Shown here: piece after piece, positions 8,923 through 17,501 of the stretch
Layout: each line of letters starts with the position of its first letter
Position numbering within the stretch: the stretch's first letter is position 1
Origin: an uncultured beta proteobacterium
GTDB taxonomy: Bacteria > Pseudomonadota > Gammaproteobacteria > Burkholderiales > Burkholderiaceae
Direction: 5' to 3'
DNA: 64,000 nt
NCBI GenBank assembly: GCA_903875135.1
Contig: CAIQUZ010000121.1
Location: 1-64,000, forward strand
Notes under the pieces: generated by a model
Seen by the model: the letters and a program-made list of their open reading frames with translations, nothing else
Told to the model about the DNA's origin: nothing
The model's database searches: none
Position numbers and translations under genes: made by a program

Positions 8923-9612
8923 TTAGTCCAAATAGAAGTGGCGAATAGGCATAAGATTATCATCTAATTCATAAACAAGTGGTTGACCGTTTGGAATATT
9001 AATTTCCATAATGTCGGTATCAGAAACTTGGTCTAAATACTTGACCAAAGCCCGAATACTATTACCATGCGCTGCAATGACAATCTTCTTATTTGATTTT
9101 AAAGCAGGAGCGATTGAATCGTTCCATAGGGGTAAAACCCTTTGAACATTGTCTTTCAGACATTCCCCGCGTGGTATCTCTTCTGGCTTCAATTTGGCAT
9201 ATCTTGGGTCTAAATTGGCGTTTCTGGGATCTTCTACATCCAACAGAGGGGGAGGCACATCATAAGAGCGCCGCCAAATATGTACTTGTTCTGCACCATA
9301 CTTATCTGCGGTTTCTGCCTTATTGAGTCCAGAAAGGGCGCCGTAATGACGCTCATTTAGGCGCCAACTATGAACGGTTGGGATCCACATCAGATCCATT
9401 TGTTCCTGCACATGCCATAAAGTCTTAATAGCCCTTTTCAAGACTGAGGTATACGCGATATCAAACGTATATCCATGGAGCTTTAATTTTTGACCAGCCT
9501 GTATCGCTTGTTCAACCCCTTTGGGGGTTAAATCAACGTCAATCCACCCTGTAAATCGATTTTCGAGATTCCAAGCAGATTCGCCATGTCGAATAAGAAC
9601 TAGCTGTTTCAT
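8923..9612 (-). CDS. gpmA: 2,3-bisphosphoglycerate-dependent phosphoglycerate mutase
   Basis: A 229-residue glycolytic enzyme interconverting 3- and 2-phosphoglycerate. The phosphohistidine motif [18 protein letters not shown] is at residues ~6-23, and the second active-site histidine lies in [15 protein letters not shown] (~residue 180). Length and motifs are canonical. It heads the minus-strand gpmA-ctpA-moeB group. Its ATG faces a divergent gene only 22 bases away, and a TAGAAT hexamer lies six bases before the ATG with no good Shine-Dalgarno. Confidence 0.97.
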   Translation of the reverse strand: MKQLVLIRHGESAWNLENRFTGWIDVDLTPKGVEQAIQAGQKLKLHGYTFDIAYTSVLKRAIKTLWHVQEQMDLMWIPTVHSWRLNERHYGALSGLNKAETADKYGAEQVHIWRRSYDVPPPLLDVEDPRNANLDPRYAKLKPEEIPRGECLKDNVQRVLPLWNDSIAPALKSNKKIVIAAHGNSIRALVKYLDQVSDTDIMEINIPNGQPLVYELDDNLMPIRHFYLD

Positions 9613-9634
9613 AACATCATTCTATAATTGTTAA
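9613..9634. promoter_or_regulatory. 22-bp divergent control region with overlapping -10 hexamers
   Basis: TAGAAT (minus strand, 9619-9624) ends six bases before the gpmA ATG, and TATAAT (plus strand, 9623-9628) ends six bases before the rhodanese ATG. The two hexamers overlap by two bases. Neither gene has a Shine-Dalgarno here. The geometry suits two leaderless transcripts, and the promoters would exclude each other. The -35 boxes would lie inside the opposite genes and are weak. Confidence 0.5.
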
Positions 9635-10051
9635 ATGGAATTCATATCAAATACAAACAACCTTATCTTACTTGCTTTGATGCTCGTAAGCGGCGCAATC
9701 CTATTAACTCCTAATTTACAGGGTTTAATACAAGGACGGGCGGGAGTTTCTCCAGCTATTGCAACCCAATTAATTAACCGCAGCAAAGCTAATATTATAG
9801 ACATTCGCCAAAATCAAGACTTTCAAGCTGGGCATATTGCCAGAGCCAGACACGTGGCGGCTGATAATTTGTTGGCAAATCTTGCCGCACTAAAACTGGA
9901 TAAGGCTTCCCCAGTGATTCTCGTATGTGATAACGGGTCAAAATCTTCATCATTCGTTAGCCAGATTCAAAAGGAAGGTTTTGCCGATGTTGTCTGCTTA
10001 GAGGGCGGCATCAAAGCCTGGAATTTAGCTGGACTACCTTTAGTCAAGTAA
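9635..10051 (+). CDS. Membrane-anchored rhodanese-like protein
   Basis: A 138-residue protein with an N-terminal membrane segment (residues ~8-25) and one rhodanese domain (~40-135, with IIDIRQNQDF and AGHIARARHVAADNL). The catalytic cysteine lies in VILVCDNGSKSS. It resembles YibN, which precedes grxC and secB in many proteobacteria. Rhodaneses move sulfane sulfur, but the natural substrate is unknown. Twelve bases separate it from grxC, so they share a transcript. Confidence 0.87.
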   Translation: MEFISNTNNLILLALMLVSGAILLTPNLQGLIQGRAGVSPAIATQLINRSKANIIDIRQNQDFQAGHIARARHVAADNLLANLAALKLDKASPVILVCDNGSKSSSFVSQIQKEGFADVVCLEGGIKAWNLAGLPLVK

Positions 10052-10062
10052 TTGGAGAAAAT

Positions 10063-10320
10063 ATGCCTCAAGTTCTTATGTATAGCACCCAAGTCTGCCC
10101 TTATTGCAGAATGGCCGAAAAGTTATTAGCAACCAAGGGCATCACAGAAATCGAAAAAGTATTGATTGATACTGATCCCGTAAAGCGTGATGAGATGATG
10201 GCACGAACTGGAAGAAGAACTGTACCTCAAATTTATATTGGTGATGTTCATGTCGGTGGTTTTGATGATCTAGCCGCTTTGGATAAAGCGGGCAAGTTAG
10301 AGCAGTTGCTCCAAACTTAA
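10063..10320 (+). CDS. grxC: Glutaredoxin 3
   Basis: An 85-residue dithiol glutaredoxin. The active site CPYC is at residues ~12-15. TVPQIYIGDVHVGGFDDL is the conserved cis-proline and glutathione-binding region. It reduces protein and low-molecular-weight disulfides with glutathione, made by the gshAB products encoded in this window. GGAG sits just upstream of the ATG. It is the second gene of the rhodanese-grxC-secB-gpsA run. Confidence 0.95.
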   Translation: MPQVLMYSTQVCPYCRMAEKLLATKGITEIEKVLIDTDPVKRDEMMARTGRRTVPQIYIGDVHVGGFDDLAALDKAGKLEQLLQT

Positions 10321-10344
10321 ATAATTAAATAAATGGAAATGTGA

Positions 10345-10836
10345 ATGTCTGAAAACACCCAAAACATTGCGCAGAATGACGCTACTAACCCGGTCTTTCA
10401 AATACAAAGACTGTATTTGAAAGATATCTCATTAGAACAACCAAATGCCCCTGCTATATTTTTAACTCCTGGTGAACCTACGGTTCAGATTCAAGTAGAT
10501 ATTCAATATGGCCAGTTAAATGACAGCTTGTATGAAGTTATTGTTGTCGGTAATATAACAACCAAAGTTGAGGATAAAGTCCTGTTTTTGGTCGAAGCTC
10601 AGCAAGCTGGAATTTTTGAACTCAAAAATATACCGGCGGAACAAATCGAGCCAATGTTAGCCATTGCATGTCCAAGCATCATTTATCCTTATTTAAGATC
10701 GAATATTGCTGATTTAATTGGCCGAGCAGGGTTCCAGCCAATTCATTTGGCTGAAATTAACTTCCATCAGCTCTATGAGGAAAAAATGAAGCCTGCGGCT
10801 CAAGGGACTGGCTCAGGAATCATCCTACCTCACTAG
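10345..10836 (+). CDS. secB: Protein-export chaperone SecB
   Basis: A 163-residue SecB. It holds preproteins unfolded in the cytoplasm and delivers them to SecA. The conserved core runs from [19 protein letters not shown] near residue 18 to [20 protein letters not shown] near residue 113. The last codons, ending Ile-Ile-Leu-Pro-His-stop, form one arm and loop of a 12-bp perfect hairpin that continues into the gap before gpsA. Operon position matches E. coli yibN-grxC-secB-gpsA. Confidence 0.96.
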   Translation: MSENTQNIAQNDATNPVFQIQRLYLKDISLEQPNAPAIFLTPGEPTVQIQVDIQYGQLNDSLYEVIVVGNITTKVEDKVLFLVEAQQAGIFELKNIPAEQIEPMLAIACPSIIYPYLRSNIADLIGRAGFQPIHLAEINFHQLYEEKMKPAAQGTGSGIILPH

Positions 10837-10846
10837 GTAGGATGAT
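10819..10846 (+). repeat. 12-bp perfect hairpin across the secB stop codon
   Basis: ATCATCCTACCT (10819-10830), loop CACT, AGGTAGGATGAT (10835-10846). The secB TAG stop (10834-10836) lies at the loop and base of the second arm. The following bases are ATTTCCCCC, so there is no true T tract. It ends nine bases before the gpsA ATG and could attenuate transcription, protect the 3' end, or limit gpsA translation. Confidence 0.85.
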
Positions 10847-10855
10847 ATTTCCCCC

Positions 10856-11881
10856 ATGAAAATAACTGTCATCGGAGCAGGTTCTTGGGGTACCGCAGTT
10901 GCTTTACATGCAGCCAAATCGCATCAAAACGATGCACAAATTCGGCTGAGTCCTCGAACCGAGCTTCAGGCACATGAGTTAGAGGTTCAGCGAGTAAATA
11001 CACGATATTTACCTGGCGTTAGTTTCCCCAAAAACCTGCAGATTACTAGGGATTGGGGTAAGATTTTTCATCAACCCAATGAGGCTGATCACCTGCTGAT
11101 TATTGCAACTCCTTTTTCAGGACTTGCAGATGTTGTGGGCGCGCTTTTAGATTTTGGGCGCTTTCCTCTTCATTGGATTTGGTTGTGTAAAGGCATAGAT
11201 CCAGACTCAGGGAAATTACCGCACGAAGTGATCGCTGAAATTTTTTCACAAAAATCTCTATCGCATCAAATTAACTACGGGGTGCTTTCTGGACCAAGTT
11301 TTGCAATTGAGGTTGCAAAGGGTCTTCCTTGCGCTTTGACGGTAGCCAGTCAGTCAGTGAATTTATGTCAATTTACTCAAAAAGTATTACATCATGGGCA
11401 TATGCGAATTTATGCAACAGACGATGTTATCGGTGTTGAAATTGGGGGCGCCATTAAAAACATTTTGGCGATAGCTACAGGGATTGTAGATGGTCTTCAT
11501 TTAGGTTTAAATGCCCGCGCTGCGTTGATCACTCGTGGCATGGCTGAAATGTCACGTCTTGGCTTAGCAATGGGAGCGGATCAAGAAACGTTCATGGGGC
11601 TGACAGGATTAGGGGATCTGATATTGACTGCAACTGGGGATTTATCACGCAATCGACGAGTTGGATTAGAGTTAGCACAAGGAAAATCATTGACTTCGAT
11701 TTTAGAAAATTTAGGTCAAGTCGCTGAAGGTGTGAGATGTGCTCAAGCAGTAAAGGCATTAGCCCAAACACATCAGGTCAACATGCCAATTGTAGAAACG
11801 GTTTGCGAAGTACTATTTAATCAACTGAATCCGCAAGATGCGGTTAAACAAATCATGTCGCGTGACCCGCGACATGAATAA
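10856..11881 (+). CDS. gpsA: Glycerol-3-phosphate dehydrogenase [NAD(P)+]
   Basis: A 341-residue enzyme reducing dihydroxyacetone phosphate to sn-glycerol-3-phosphate for phospholipid synthesis. The N-terminal dinucleotide motif is VIGAGSWGTAVALHAA. GVLSGPSFAIEVAKGLPCALT and the catalytic-lysine region IGGAIKNILAIATGIVDGL follow, then TGLGDLILTATGDLSRNRRVG. Length is normal. No Shine-Dalgarno is visible: CCCCC abuts the ATG and a strong hairpin ends just before it, so initiation is probably inefficient or coupled. Confidence 0.95.
   Translation: MKITVIGAGSWGTAVALHAAKSHQNDAQIRLSPRTELQAHELEVQRVNTRYLPGVSFPKNLQITRDWGKIFHQPNEADHLLIIATPFSGLADVVGALLDFGRFPLHWIWLCKGIDPDSGKLPHEVIAEIFSQKSLSHQINYGVLSGPSFAIEVAKGLPCALTVASQSVNLCQFTQKVLHHGHMRIYATDDVIGVEIGGAIKNILAIATGIVDGLHLGLNARAALITRGMAEMSRLGLAMGADQETFMGLTGLGDLILTATGDLSRNRRVGLELAQGKSLTSILENLGQVAEGVRCAQAVKALAQTHQVNMPIVETVCEVLFNQLNPQDAVKQIMSRDPRHE
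11853..11877. repeat. 10-bp perfect hairpin in the last codons of gpsA
   Basis: TCATGTCGCG (11853-11862), loop TGACC, CGCGACATGA (11868-11877). It encodes the gpsA C-terminus MSRDPRHE and ends just before the TAA. The convergent trmL stop lies eight bases further on. No T tract follows on either strand, so it is a structural 3'-end element rather than a standard terminator. Confidence 0.8.
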
Positions 11882-11884
11882 AAT

Positions 11885-12355
11885 CTAAGCACCACCTTTA
11901 AATCCTTGTTGTCGCCAGGCCTCATAGACCACAACAGCGACCGTATTAGATAAATTCAGACTTCGACTTTGGGGCATCATCGGCAATCGCCAATGATGAT
12001 TTTCTGGGATGGCTTGCCGAATATCTTGCGGTAAGCCGCTGGTTTCTGAACCAAACACTAAAAAATCACCGCTTACAAATTGAGCATTTTTGAACGAATT
12101 AGTAGTTTTTGTTGTTAAAGCATGCAACTGGTGGGGCTGTGGTTTGATGAGATCAATGAATTCGGACCAATTTTTATACACTTGCAAATTGGCGAACTCA
12201 TGATAATCAAGCCCCGCCCTTTTTAAGCGAGAGCTTTCTAATGGAAAACCTAAGGGTTCAATTAAATGAAGAGTACAACCGGTATTGGCGCAAAGTCGAA
12301 TGATATTTCCAGTATTCGGAGGAATTTCTGGATGTACCAAAACGATATGAAACAT
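11885..12355 (-). CDS. trmL: tRNA (cytidine(34)-2'-O)-methyltransferase
   Basis: A 156-residue SPOUT methyltransferase. Motifs are [19 protein letters not shown] at the N-terminus, [14 protein letters not shown] in the middle, and a C-terminal knot region [20 protein letters not shown]. It 2'-O-methylates the wobble base of tRNA-Leu isoacceptors in E. coli. It is downstream of, and overlaps by one base, the ComF-like gene on the same strand, and converges with gpsA. Confidence 0.93.
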   Translation of the reverse strand: MFHIVLVHPEIPPNTGNIIRLCANTGCTLHLIEPLGFPLESSRLKRAGLDYHEFANLQVYKNWSEFIDLIKPQPHQLHALTTKTTNSFKNAQFVSGDFLVFGSETSGLPQDIRQAIPENHHWRLPMMPQSRSLNLSNTVAVVVYEAWRQQGFKGGA

Positions 12356-13068
12356 TACATATTCTCCTTAGAGGAATCACGAATAAGTACCCAATTGATC
12401 ACAGATCTCGCGCCATAATTTTTGAGTATCTTTGCTATTTCGTGTAATTGATGAGGTCGATGCATATAAGGCAGAATAATCGCAATTCGAAAATTAGTTA
12501 TAGGAAGTGTAGAAATTATTTCAACATTCATTTGAAAAGAATGAGTAGCTACGTCTTTCTTTTGGGCTAAGGGATGGGGCGAAGCAGTGATTAATCCTCG
12601 GCAATAAGGTGATTTTGATAGCTTACTCCACGTTTTCGCTAGTTCAAGAGCGGACCAAAATCCTCTTGATTGCGATACTTTTAAGTTTTCAGGAAATGGG
12701 ATGATTAAATCTACGGGAGCCATTTTCGGGTGTTTGATTATTGCCCAGGCATACTGAATGACGGCAAGTTGTGCGATGTGGCCATGTAAATGAAAAGCCT
12801 TTACGCAAGGCACCAATCGACTCGTTTCATTCGCTAGAGCAACTGTTTGATCGAAAGCCCAGCCCGCTGTGTGACAAGATTGACATACCCAGCTTAAATG
12901 AGGTCTGCCGCAAATCAGGCATTGGCGATAATTTAAGTTTTCTTTTAGCTCACGTAAGCATGATGAACAGATTGGCTCTGACTGCCTTTGCTGGCAAAAA
13001 TTGCAACAACTCGGTTGCAATAAATGCGCTATATGAGTTAGTTTATTTTTTATTAACTGAAAAGACAT
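12355..13068 (-). CDS. ComF-family protein with a degenerate phosphoribosyltransferase motif
   Basis: A 237-residue ComFC-like protein. The N-terminal zinc finger is intact (CNFC, CSSC, CLIC and CQSC pairs within the first ~70 residues). The middle [20 protein letters not shown] matches the ComF substrate region. Where functional relatives carry an acidic PRPP-binding loop of the type VDDVxTTGAT, this protein reads [17 protein letters not shown] (~residues 197-213), with no acidic pair and no TTG. It is therefore probably not a working phosphoribosyltransferase, although the frame is open to the end. It is divergent from a gene 15 bases away. Confidence 0.75.
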   Translation of the reverse strand: MSFQLIKNKLTHIAHLLQPSCCNFCQQRQSEPICSSCLRELKENLNYRQCLICGRPHLSWVCQSCHTAGWAFDQTVALANETSRLVPCVKAFHLHGHIAQLAVIQYAWAIIKHPKMAPVDLIIPFPENLKVSQSRGFWSALELAKTWSKLSKSPYCRGLITASPHPLAQKKDVATHSFQMNVEIISTLPITNFRIAIILPYMHRPHQLHEIAKILKNYGARSVINWVLIRDSSKENM

Positions 13069-13083
13069 AAAATCGATGAATTA

Positions 13084-13869
13084 ATGATGAAACCTTATTT
13101 CAACCCAAAGAAACAAACATTTTGGCATTGGCTATCATCAGAACTTTCCGAAAGAATGTTAGAAAACCTCCCATTTATTAAAATTAGCCCATCGCAGATT
13201 TTTTTAAGCGGATGTTTTGAAGAAAAAATCATTAATCACCTTCACCGACTATATCCACAAGCCCACCTATTGACAGACCAAGTAAAACACTCAAGTTTTA
13301 AATTTGGTCTTGCAAACCTCAACCTCTGGAATAAGAAGAAAATGAGGCATTTATCTCTGCAAGAGAGTCAAATACTCGCCGACATCGATCTTTTATGGGG
13401 GGGACCCTTAAACTTAGAAGGCAGTGAATACCTCAAGTTTTTTTCAGACGCTGGCCTGCTCCTCAAAACCCAAGGCTTGATCATGTTTAATTACTTAGGG
13501 CCAGATACGGCTAAAGAGTATTGGTCACAATTGACCCAAAGAGGTCAAATTGGGCCTGACATGCATGATATCGGGGATATCCTTATTAAATCAGGGTTTG
13601 CAGACCCAGTGATGAATATGGAATATATCAATTTAGAGTATGAAAGTTGCGAATTATTAATGAAAGATTTATTTGGCATGGGACTTTTGTCAGAATCTGA
13701 CCTCGTTTCAGACACATTAAAGAACACATTTGAAGAAATCAAAAAAGAGTCGCCCAAGATGAATTTAACATTAGAGGTTGTTTACGGGCATGCATGGAAA
13801 GTAAATAAAAAAGAGCCAGGAATTACAAGAGTTCCGGTAGACCAAATCCTAAAAACATATAAAAAATAG
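13084..13869 (+). CDS. BioC-like methyltransferase-fold protein lacking the SAM motif
   Basis: A 261-residue protein whose overall plan follows malonyl-ACP O-methyltransferase (BioC): DLLWGGPLNLEGSEYLKFF near residue 101, a LFGMGLL segment near the BioC 'KGIGA' position, and a C-terminal LTLEVVYGHAWKV. The glycine-rich SAM-binding motif I expected near residue 38 is absent; the protein reads IFLSGCFEEKIINHL there. It may have lost activity or gained a binding role. No other biotin gene is in the window. The ATG is doubled (13084 and 13087) and has no clear Shine-Dalgarno. Confidence 0.6.
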   Translation: MMKPYFNPKKQTFWHWLSSELSERMLENLPFIKISPSQIFLSGCFEEKIINHLHRLYPQAHLLTDQVKHSSFKFGLANLNLWNKKKMRHLSLQESQILADIDLLWGGPLNLEGSEYLKFFSDAGLLLKTQGLIMFNYLGPDTAKEYWSQLTQRGQIGPDMHDIGDILIKSGFADPVMNMEYINLEYESCELLMKDLFGMGLLSESDLVSDTLKNTFEEIKKESPKMNLTLEVVYGHAWKVNKKEPGITRVPVDQILKTYKK

Positions 13870-13907
13870 TACTTACTTACCTTTTCTCACTCGAAAAGAC
13901 TATGGAG

Positions 13908-13937
13908 TTCAAAGAGTTCACGAAACAATAATATAAT
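13908..13937 (+). promoter_or_regulatory. Candidate sigma-70 promoter for the cytochrome oxidase genes
   Basis: A perfect TATAAT at 13932-13937, with TTCAAA at 13908-13913 as a four-of-six -35, spacing 18. It lies 41 bases upstream of coxB, whose own AGGAAG Shine-Dalgarno then falls in a leader of roughly 35 bases. Confidence 0.45.
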
Positions 13938-13978
13938 AAGAACTTATATTAAAAAAATCTTCAAATTTTAGGAAGAAA

Positions 13979-15136
13979 ATGAAATTACAGCGCACAGTTC
14001 CTCTATTTATTTCGGGCTTTTTGGGTCTTTTAACATCATCATTTGTTCACGCATACAACGATATGCCAGGTGGTCCTGCTGTACTTCAGTTGAACTTTGC
14101 CAAACCAGTGACAAAAATCATGGAAGAAATACATTGGTTGCATTGGTTCATGATGATTATTTGTACGGTCATTTTTATCGTCGTTTTTGGAGCCATGTTT
14201 TACTCGATTTTGAAGCATCGTAAATCACTTGGTCATAAATCTGCATCTTTTCATGAAAGTACTACGGTTGAGATCATTTGGACGATTATTCCTTTAATTA
14301 TCGTGATTGGTATGGCCTTACCCGCAACAAAAACTGTTGTGGCGATGAAAGATACTACCAATGCGGATATCACAATCAAAGCGACTGGTTATCAGTGGAA
14401 ATGGGGCTATGACTATATCAAAGGTGAGGGTGAAGGAATTAACTTTCTATCCACACTGTCTACCCCGCGTGAACAAATCAATGGTCTTCAAGAGAAATCA
14501 GATACGTATTTGATGGAAGTTGATAACGAAGTTGTTGTGCCAGTGAATAAAAAAATCCGGGTGATTACCACGGCAGATGATGTGATTCACGCATGGACAG
14601 TTCAAGGTTTTGGAGTTAAGCAAGATGCAATTCCGGGCTTTGTGCGAGATACATGGTTTAAGGCAGAGAAGATAGGAACCTATCGTGGCCAATGTTCCGA
14701 GTTGTGCGGTAAAGAGCATGCCTTTATGCCGATCGTTGTAAAGGTAGTTTCTGATGCAGATTACTCGACGTGGGTATTGGCGAAGAAAAAAGAATTAGCT
14801 GCATTAGCTGATGACCCAAGTAAAACATTCACACTAGAAGAACTCAAAGAGCGTGGCGCAAAAGTTTATGCAGCAAACTGCTCTGTATGTCATCAGCCGA
14901 ATGGAAAAGGCGGAGGTGCTTTCCCAGCCCTTGATGGGGACAAGGTTGTAAACGGTCCAAAAGAGGGTCAATACCGCATTTTGTTAAATGGTAAAAACGC
15001 TATGCCAAATTGGTCACGTTTGTCCGATACAGAATTAGCTGCAGTAATGACGTTTACGCGCAATTCATGGAGCAATCACACGGGCGAGGTGATTCAGCCC
15101 AGTGATTTTGTTTCAGCTAGAGCCGCAAACAAATAA
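13979..15136 (+). CDS. coxB: Cytochrome c oxidase subunit II with fused cytochrome c domain
   Basis: A 385-residue subunit II. A signal peptide (~1-25) is followed by two membrane helices (~55-80 and ~98-118). The CuA domain has GYQWKWGYDY and the copper ligands in QCSELCGKEHAFMP (~240). The C-terminal extension (~290-370) is a cytochrome c domain with heme-binding CSVCH and a likely axial Met in NAMPNW. It accepts electrons from cytochrome c and passes them to subunit I in the aa3-type oxidase. It heads the operon containing coxA, ctaG and coxC. Confidence 0.96.
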   Translation: MKLQRTVPLFISGFLGLLTSSFVHAYNDMPGGPAVLQLNFAKPVTKIMEEIHWLHWFMMIICTVIFIVVFGAMFYSILKHRKSLGHKSASFHESTTVEIIWTIIPLIIVIGMALPATKTVVAMKDTTNADITIKATGYQWKWGYDYIKGEGEGINFLSTLSTPREQINGLQEKSDTYLMEVDNEVVVPVNKKIRVITTADDVIHAWTVQGFGVKQDAIPGFVRDTWFKAEKIGTYRGQCSELCGKEHAFMPIVVKVVSDADYSTWVLAKKKELAALADDPSKTFTLEELKERGAKVYAANCSVCHQPNGKGGGAFPALDGDKVVNGPKEGQYRILLNGKNAMPNWSRLSDTELAAVMTFTRNSWSNHTGEVIQPSDFVSARAANK

Positions 15137-15166
15137 TCAATTAAATCGAACTACTTTGGAGTAAAA

Positions 15167-16765
15167 ATGACAACAGTAACTACAGCGCACGACACGGTTC
15201 ACGGACACGATGATCACGCCCATGCAATGCCCCATGGATGGAGACGGTGGTTATTTGCAACAAATCATAAAGACATTGGAACGATGTATCTCATTTTTGC
15301 AGTGATGAATTTATTTGCTGGCGGCACAATGGCAATGTTGATTCGTCTGGAGTTATTTCAACCAGGATTACAGTTTATTCGACCTGAATTCTTTAATCAG
15401 TTAACTACAATGCATGGTTTGATTATGGTCTTTGGCGCGATTATGCCGGCCTTTGTGGGTTTTGCTAATTTAATGATTCCACTGCAAATAGGGGCTGCTG
15501 ACATGGCATTTGCGCGGATGAATAATTTTAGTTTTTGGATTATGCCAGTTGCTGCCAGCTTACTCTTAGGCTCCTTTTTAGCTCCAGGTGGTGCAGCAGC
15601 CGCAGGTTGGACTTTATATGCGCCATTGTCCGTGCAGATGGGCCCTGGCATGGACATGGCTATTTTTGCGATTCACCTCATGGGTGCATCCTCCATCATG
15701 GGTTCTATTAACATTATCGTGACCGTATTGAATATGCGCGCACCTGGCATGTCTTTAATGAAAATGCCGATGTTTTGTTGGACTTGGTTAATTACAGCGT
15801 ACTTATTAATTGCTGTGATGCCCGTATTAGCCGGTGCAATCACTATGGTTCTTACAGACCGCCACTTTGGTACGAGTTTTTTCTCTGCTGCTGGCGGAGG
15901 TGATCCGGTTATGTACCAACACATCTTTTGGTTCTTTGGACATCCAGAAGTTTATATTATGATTTTACCGGCTTTTGGAATCGTGAGTGAAGTTATTCCT
16001 ACCTTTGCACGTAAGAAGTTATTTGGATATAGCTCAATGGTGTACGCAACTTCTTCAATTGCGATATTGTCGTTTATTGTTTGGGCACATCATATGTTCG
16101 CGACAGGAATGCCAGTAACTGGACAGTTATTCTTTATGTACGCAACCATGTTAATTGCTGTTCCAACGGGCGTAAAAGTATTTAATTGGATCGCAACGAT
16201 GTGGAAGGGTTCTCTCACATTTGAAACACCTATGTTATGGGCGATTGGCTTTATCTTTGTTTTCACACTTGGTGGATTCACGGGACTCATTTGTGCGATG
16301 GCACCAATTGATATTGGTATTCAAGATACTTACTATGTTGTAGCCCATTTCCACTATGTTTTAGTAGCGGGTTCCTTATTTGCCATGTTTTCTGGATTTT
16401 ATTATTGGGCACCAAAGTGGACTGGCTATATGGTGAATGAAACACGCGGTAAGATTCATTTTTGGTCGTCAATGATTTTCTTTAATCTGACTTTTTTCCC
16501 AATGCACTTTTTAGGTTTGGCCGGTATGCCAAGACGATATGCTGATTATCCAGTTCAGTTTGCTGACTTTAATGCGATTGCATCAATCGGAGCGCTTGGA
16601 TTTGGTTTATCACAATTGTATTTCTTATTAGCGGTTGTATTGCCTACATATCGTGGTGGGCAAAAAGCGGAAGCACAAGCTTGGGAAGGTGCTGAGGGAC
16701 TTGAATGGACAGTGCCTTCACCAGCACCTTTCCATACTTTTGAAATTCCCCCAACAGTGAAATAA
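15167..16765 (+). CDS. coxA: Cytochrome c oxidase subunit I
   Basis: A 532-residue heme-copper oxidase core with about twelve membrane helices. A low-spin heme ligand lies in [11 protein letters not shown]. The HPEVY motif in [17 protein letters not shown] carries the cross-linked His-Tyr pair of the CuB site. HHMF contributes the other CuB histidines, and [11 protein letters not shown] the heme a and a3 ligands. This identifies an aa3-type, proton-pumping oxidase. The N-terminus is His/Asp-rich ([14 protein letters not shown]), as in related betaproteobacteria. Confidence 0.97.
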   Translation: MTTVTTAHDTVHGHDDHAHAMPHGWRRWLFATNHKDIGTMYLIFAVMNLFAGGTMAMLIRLELFQPGLQFIRPEFFNQLTTMHGLIMVFGAIMPAFVGFANLMIPLQIGAADMAFARMNNFSFWIMPVAASLLLGSFLAPGGAAAAGWTLYAPLSVQMGPGMDMAIFAIHLMGASSIMGSINIIVTVLNMRAPGMSLMKMPMFCWTWLITAYLLIAVMPVLAGAITMVLTDRHFGTSFFSAAGGGDPVMYQHIFWFFGHPEVYIMILPAFGIVSEVIPTFARKKLFGYSSMVYATSSIAILSFIVWAHHMFATGMPVTGQLFFMYATMLIAVPTGVKVFNWIATMWKGSLTFETPMLWAIGFIFVFTLGGFTGLICAMAPIDIGIQDTYYVVAHFHYVLVAGSLFAMFSGFYYWAPKWTGYMVNETRGKIHFWSSMIFFNLTFFPMHFLGLAGMPRRYADYPVQFADFNAIASIGALGFGLSQLYFLLAVVLPTYRGGQKAEAQAWEGAEGLEWTVPSPAPFHTFEIPPTVK

Positions 16766-16766
16766 G

Positions 16767-16889
16767 ATGACGACCAATCAACCAATACCGAAAATAAGTA
16801 CCGCAAATAAAAAAATGGGTTTGACCTTGGTAAGCATTGCCGTGACTTTTTTTGTGGCAATTATTATCAAAAGACTCATTTTCGGTTAG
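16767..16889 (+). CDS. Cytochrome oxidase small assembly protein, 40 residues
   Basis: A short gene between coxA and ctaG. Its ATG follows the coxA stop by one base, and its TAG precedes the ctaG GTG by 11 bases. The product has a polar N-terminus (MTTNQPIPKISTANKK) and one membrane helix (LTLVSIAVTFFVAIII), ending KRLIFG. Small single-helix proteins are annotated at this exact place in Burkholderiales oxidase operons. Function is unproven; a role in oxidase assembly is inferred from position only. Confidence 0.75.
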   Translation: MTTNQPIPKISTANKKMGLTLVSIAVTFFVAIIIKRLIFG

Positions 16890-16900
16890 GTCAATAGTAA

Positions 16901-17494
16901 GTGTTCGCCAACTACTCCTTAAATCGACAAATGCTTATGAGGCTACTTTTAGTAGCCTTATTTATGTTTGGATTTGGGTATGCTTTGGTGCCAGCCTATA
17001 AAGCGATTTGCGAAGTGACGGGGATAAATGTCGTCACTAATAAAAATGAGTATGGTATCCGTGCTTACGGGGCGAAAAAACCAGTCACCGATAATAGTCA
17101 AATTGATGTAAATCGTACAATTACTATTGAGTTTGACTCTAATTCAAAAGGACCTCTGCGGTTTAGGCCAGTCAAAAATTATATGGATGTTCATCCTGGT
17201 GAATTAAACCAAATTACCTATGAAGTCGTCAATGAACAAAATAAAGTAGTTGTGGCACAGGCAATACCAAGTTACGCCCCAAAGGTGGCAACCTCGCATT
17301 TTACAAAGATTGAGTGTTTCTGTTTCTCCCAACAAACATTACAGCCTAGAGAGTCAAGGCAAATGCCGGTTGTGTTTGTAATAGATAAAGATTTACCAAA
17401 AGATGTTAAAACGATCACATTATCGTATACATTTTTTGAAATTCAGGGAGCGACACCTGTAGTAAAAGGAGAGGTAAAGCCCTCTAAAATATAA
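16901..17494 (+). CDS. ctaG: Cytochrome c oxidase assembly protein CtaG/Cox11
   Basis: A 197-residue Cox11-type copper chaperone with a GTG start. An N-terminal membrane anchor (~residues 12-32) is followed by a periplasmic beta-domain. The copper-binding CFCF motif lies in KIECFCFSQQTLQPRES, followed by MPVVFVIDKDLP. It delivers copper to the CuB site of subunit I. The gene lies between coxA and coxC, as expected. An in-frame ATG near residue 10 is less likely because it would cut into the anchor. Confidence 0.94.
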   Translation: MFANYSLNRQMLMRLLLVALFMFGFGYALVPAYKAICEVTGINVVTNKNEYGIRAYGAKKPVTDNSQIDVNRTITIEFDSNSKGPLRFRPVKNYMDVHPGELNQITYEVVNEQNKVVVAQAIPSYAPKVATSHFTKIECFCFSQQTLQPRESRQMPVVFVIDKDLPKDVKTITLSYTFFEIQGATPVVKGEVKPSKI

Positions 17495-17501
17495 GGATCT
17501 C

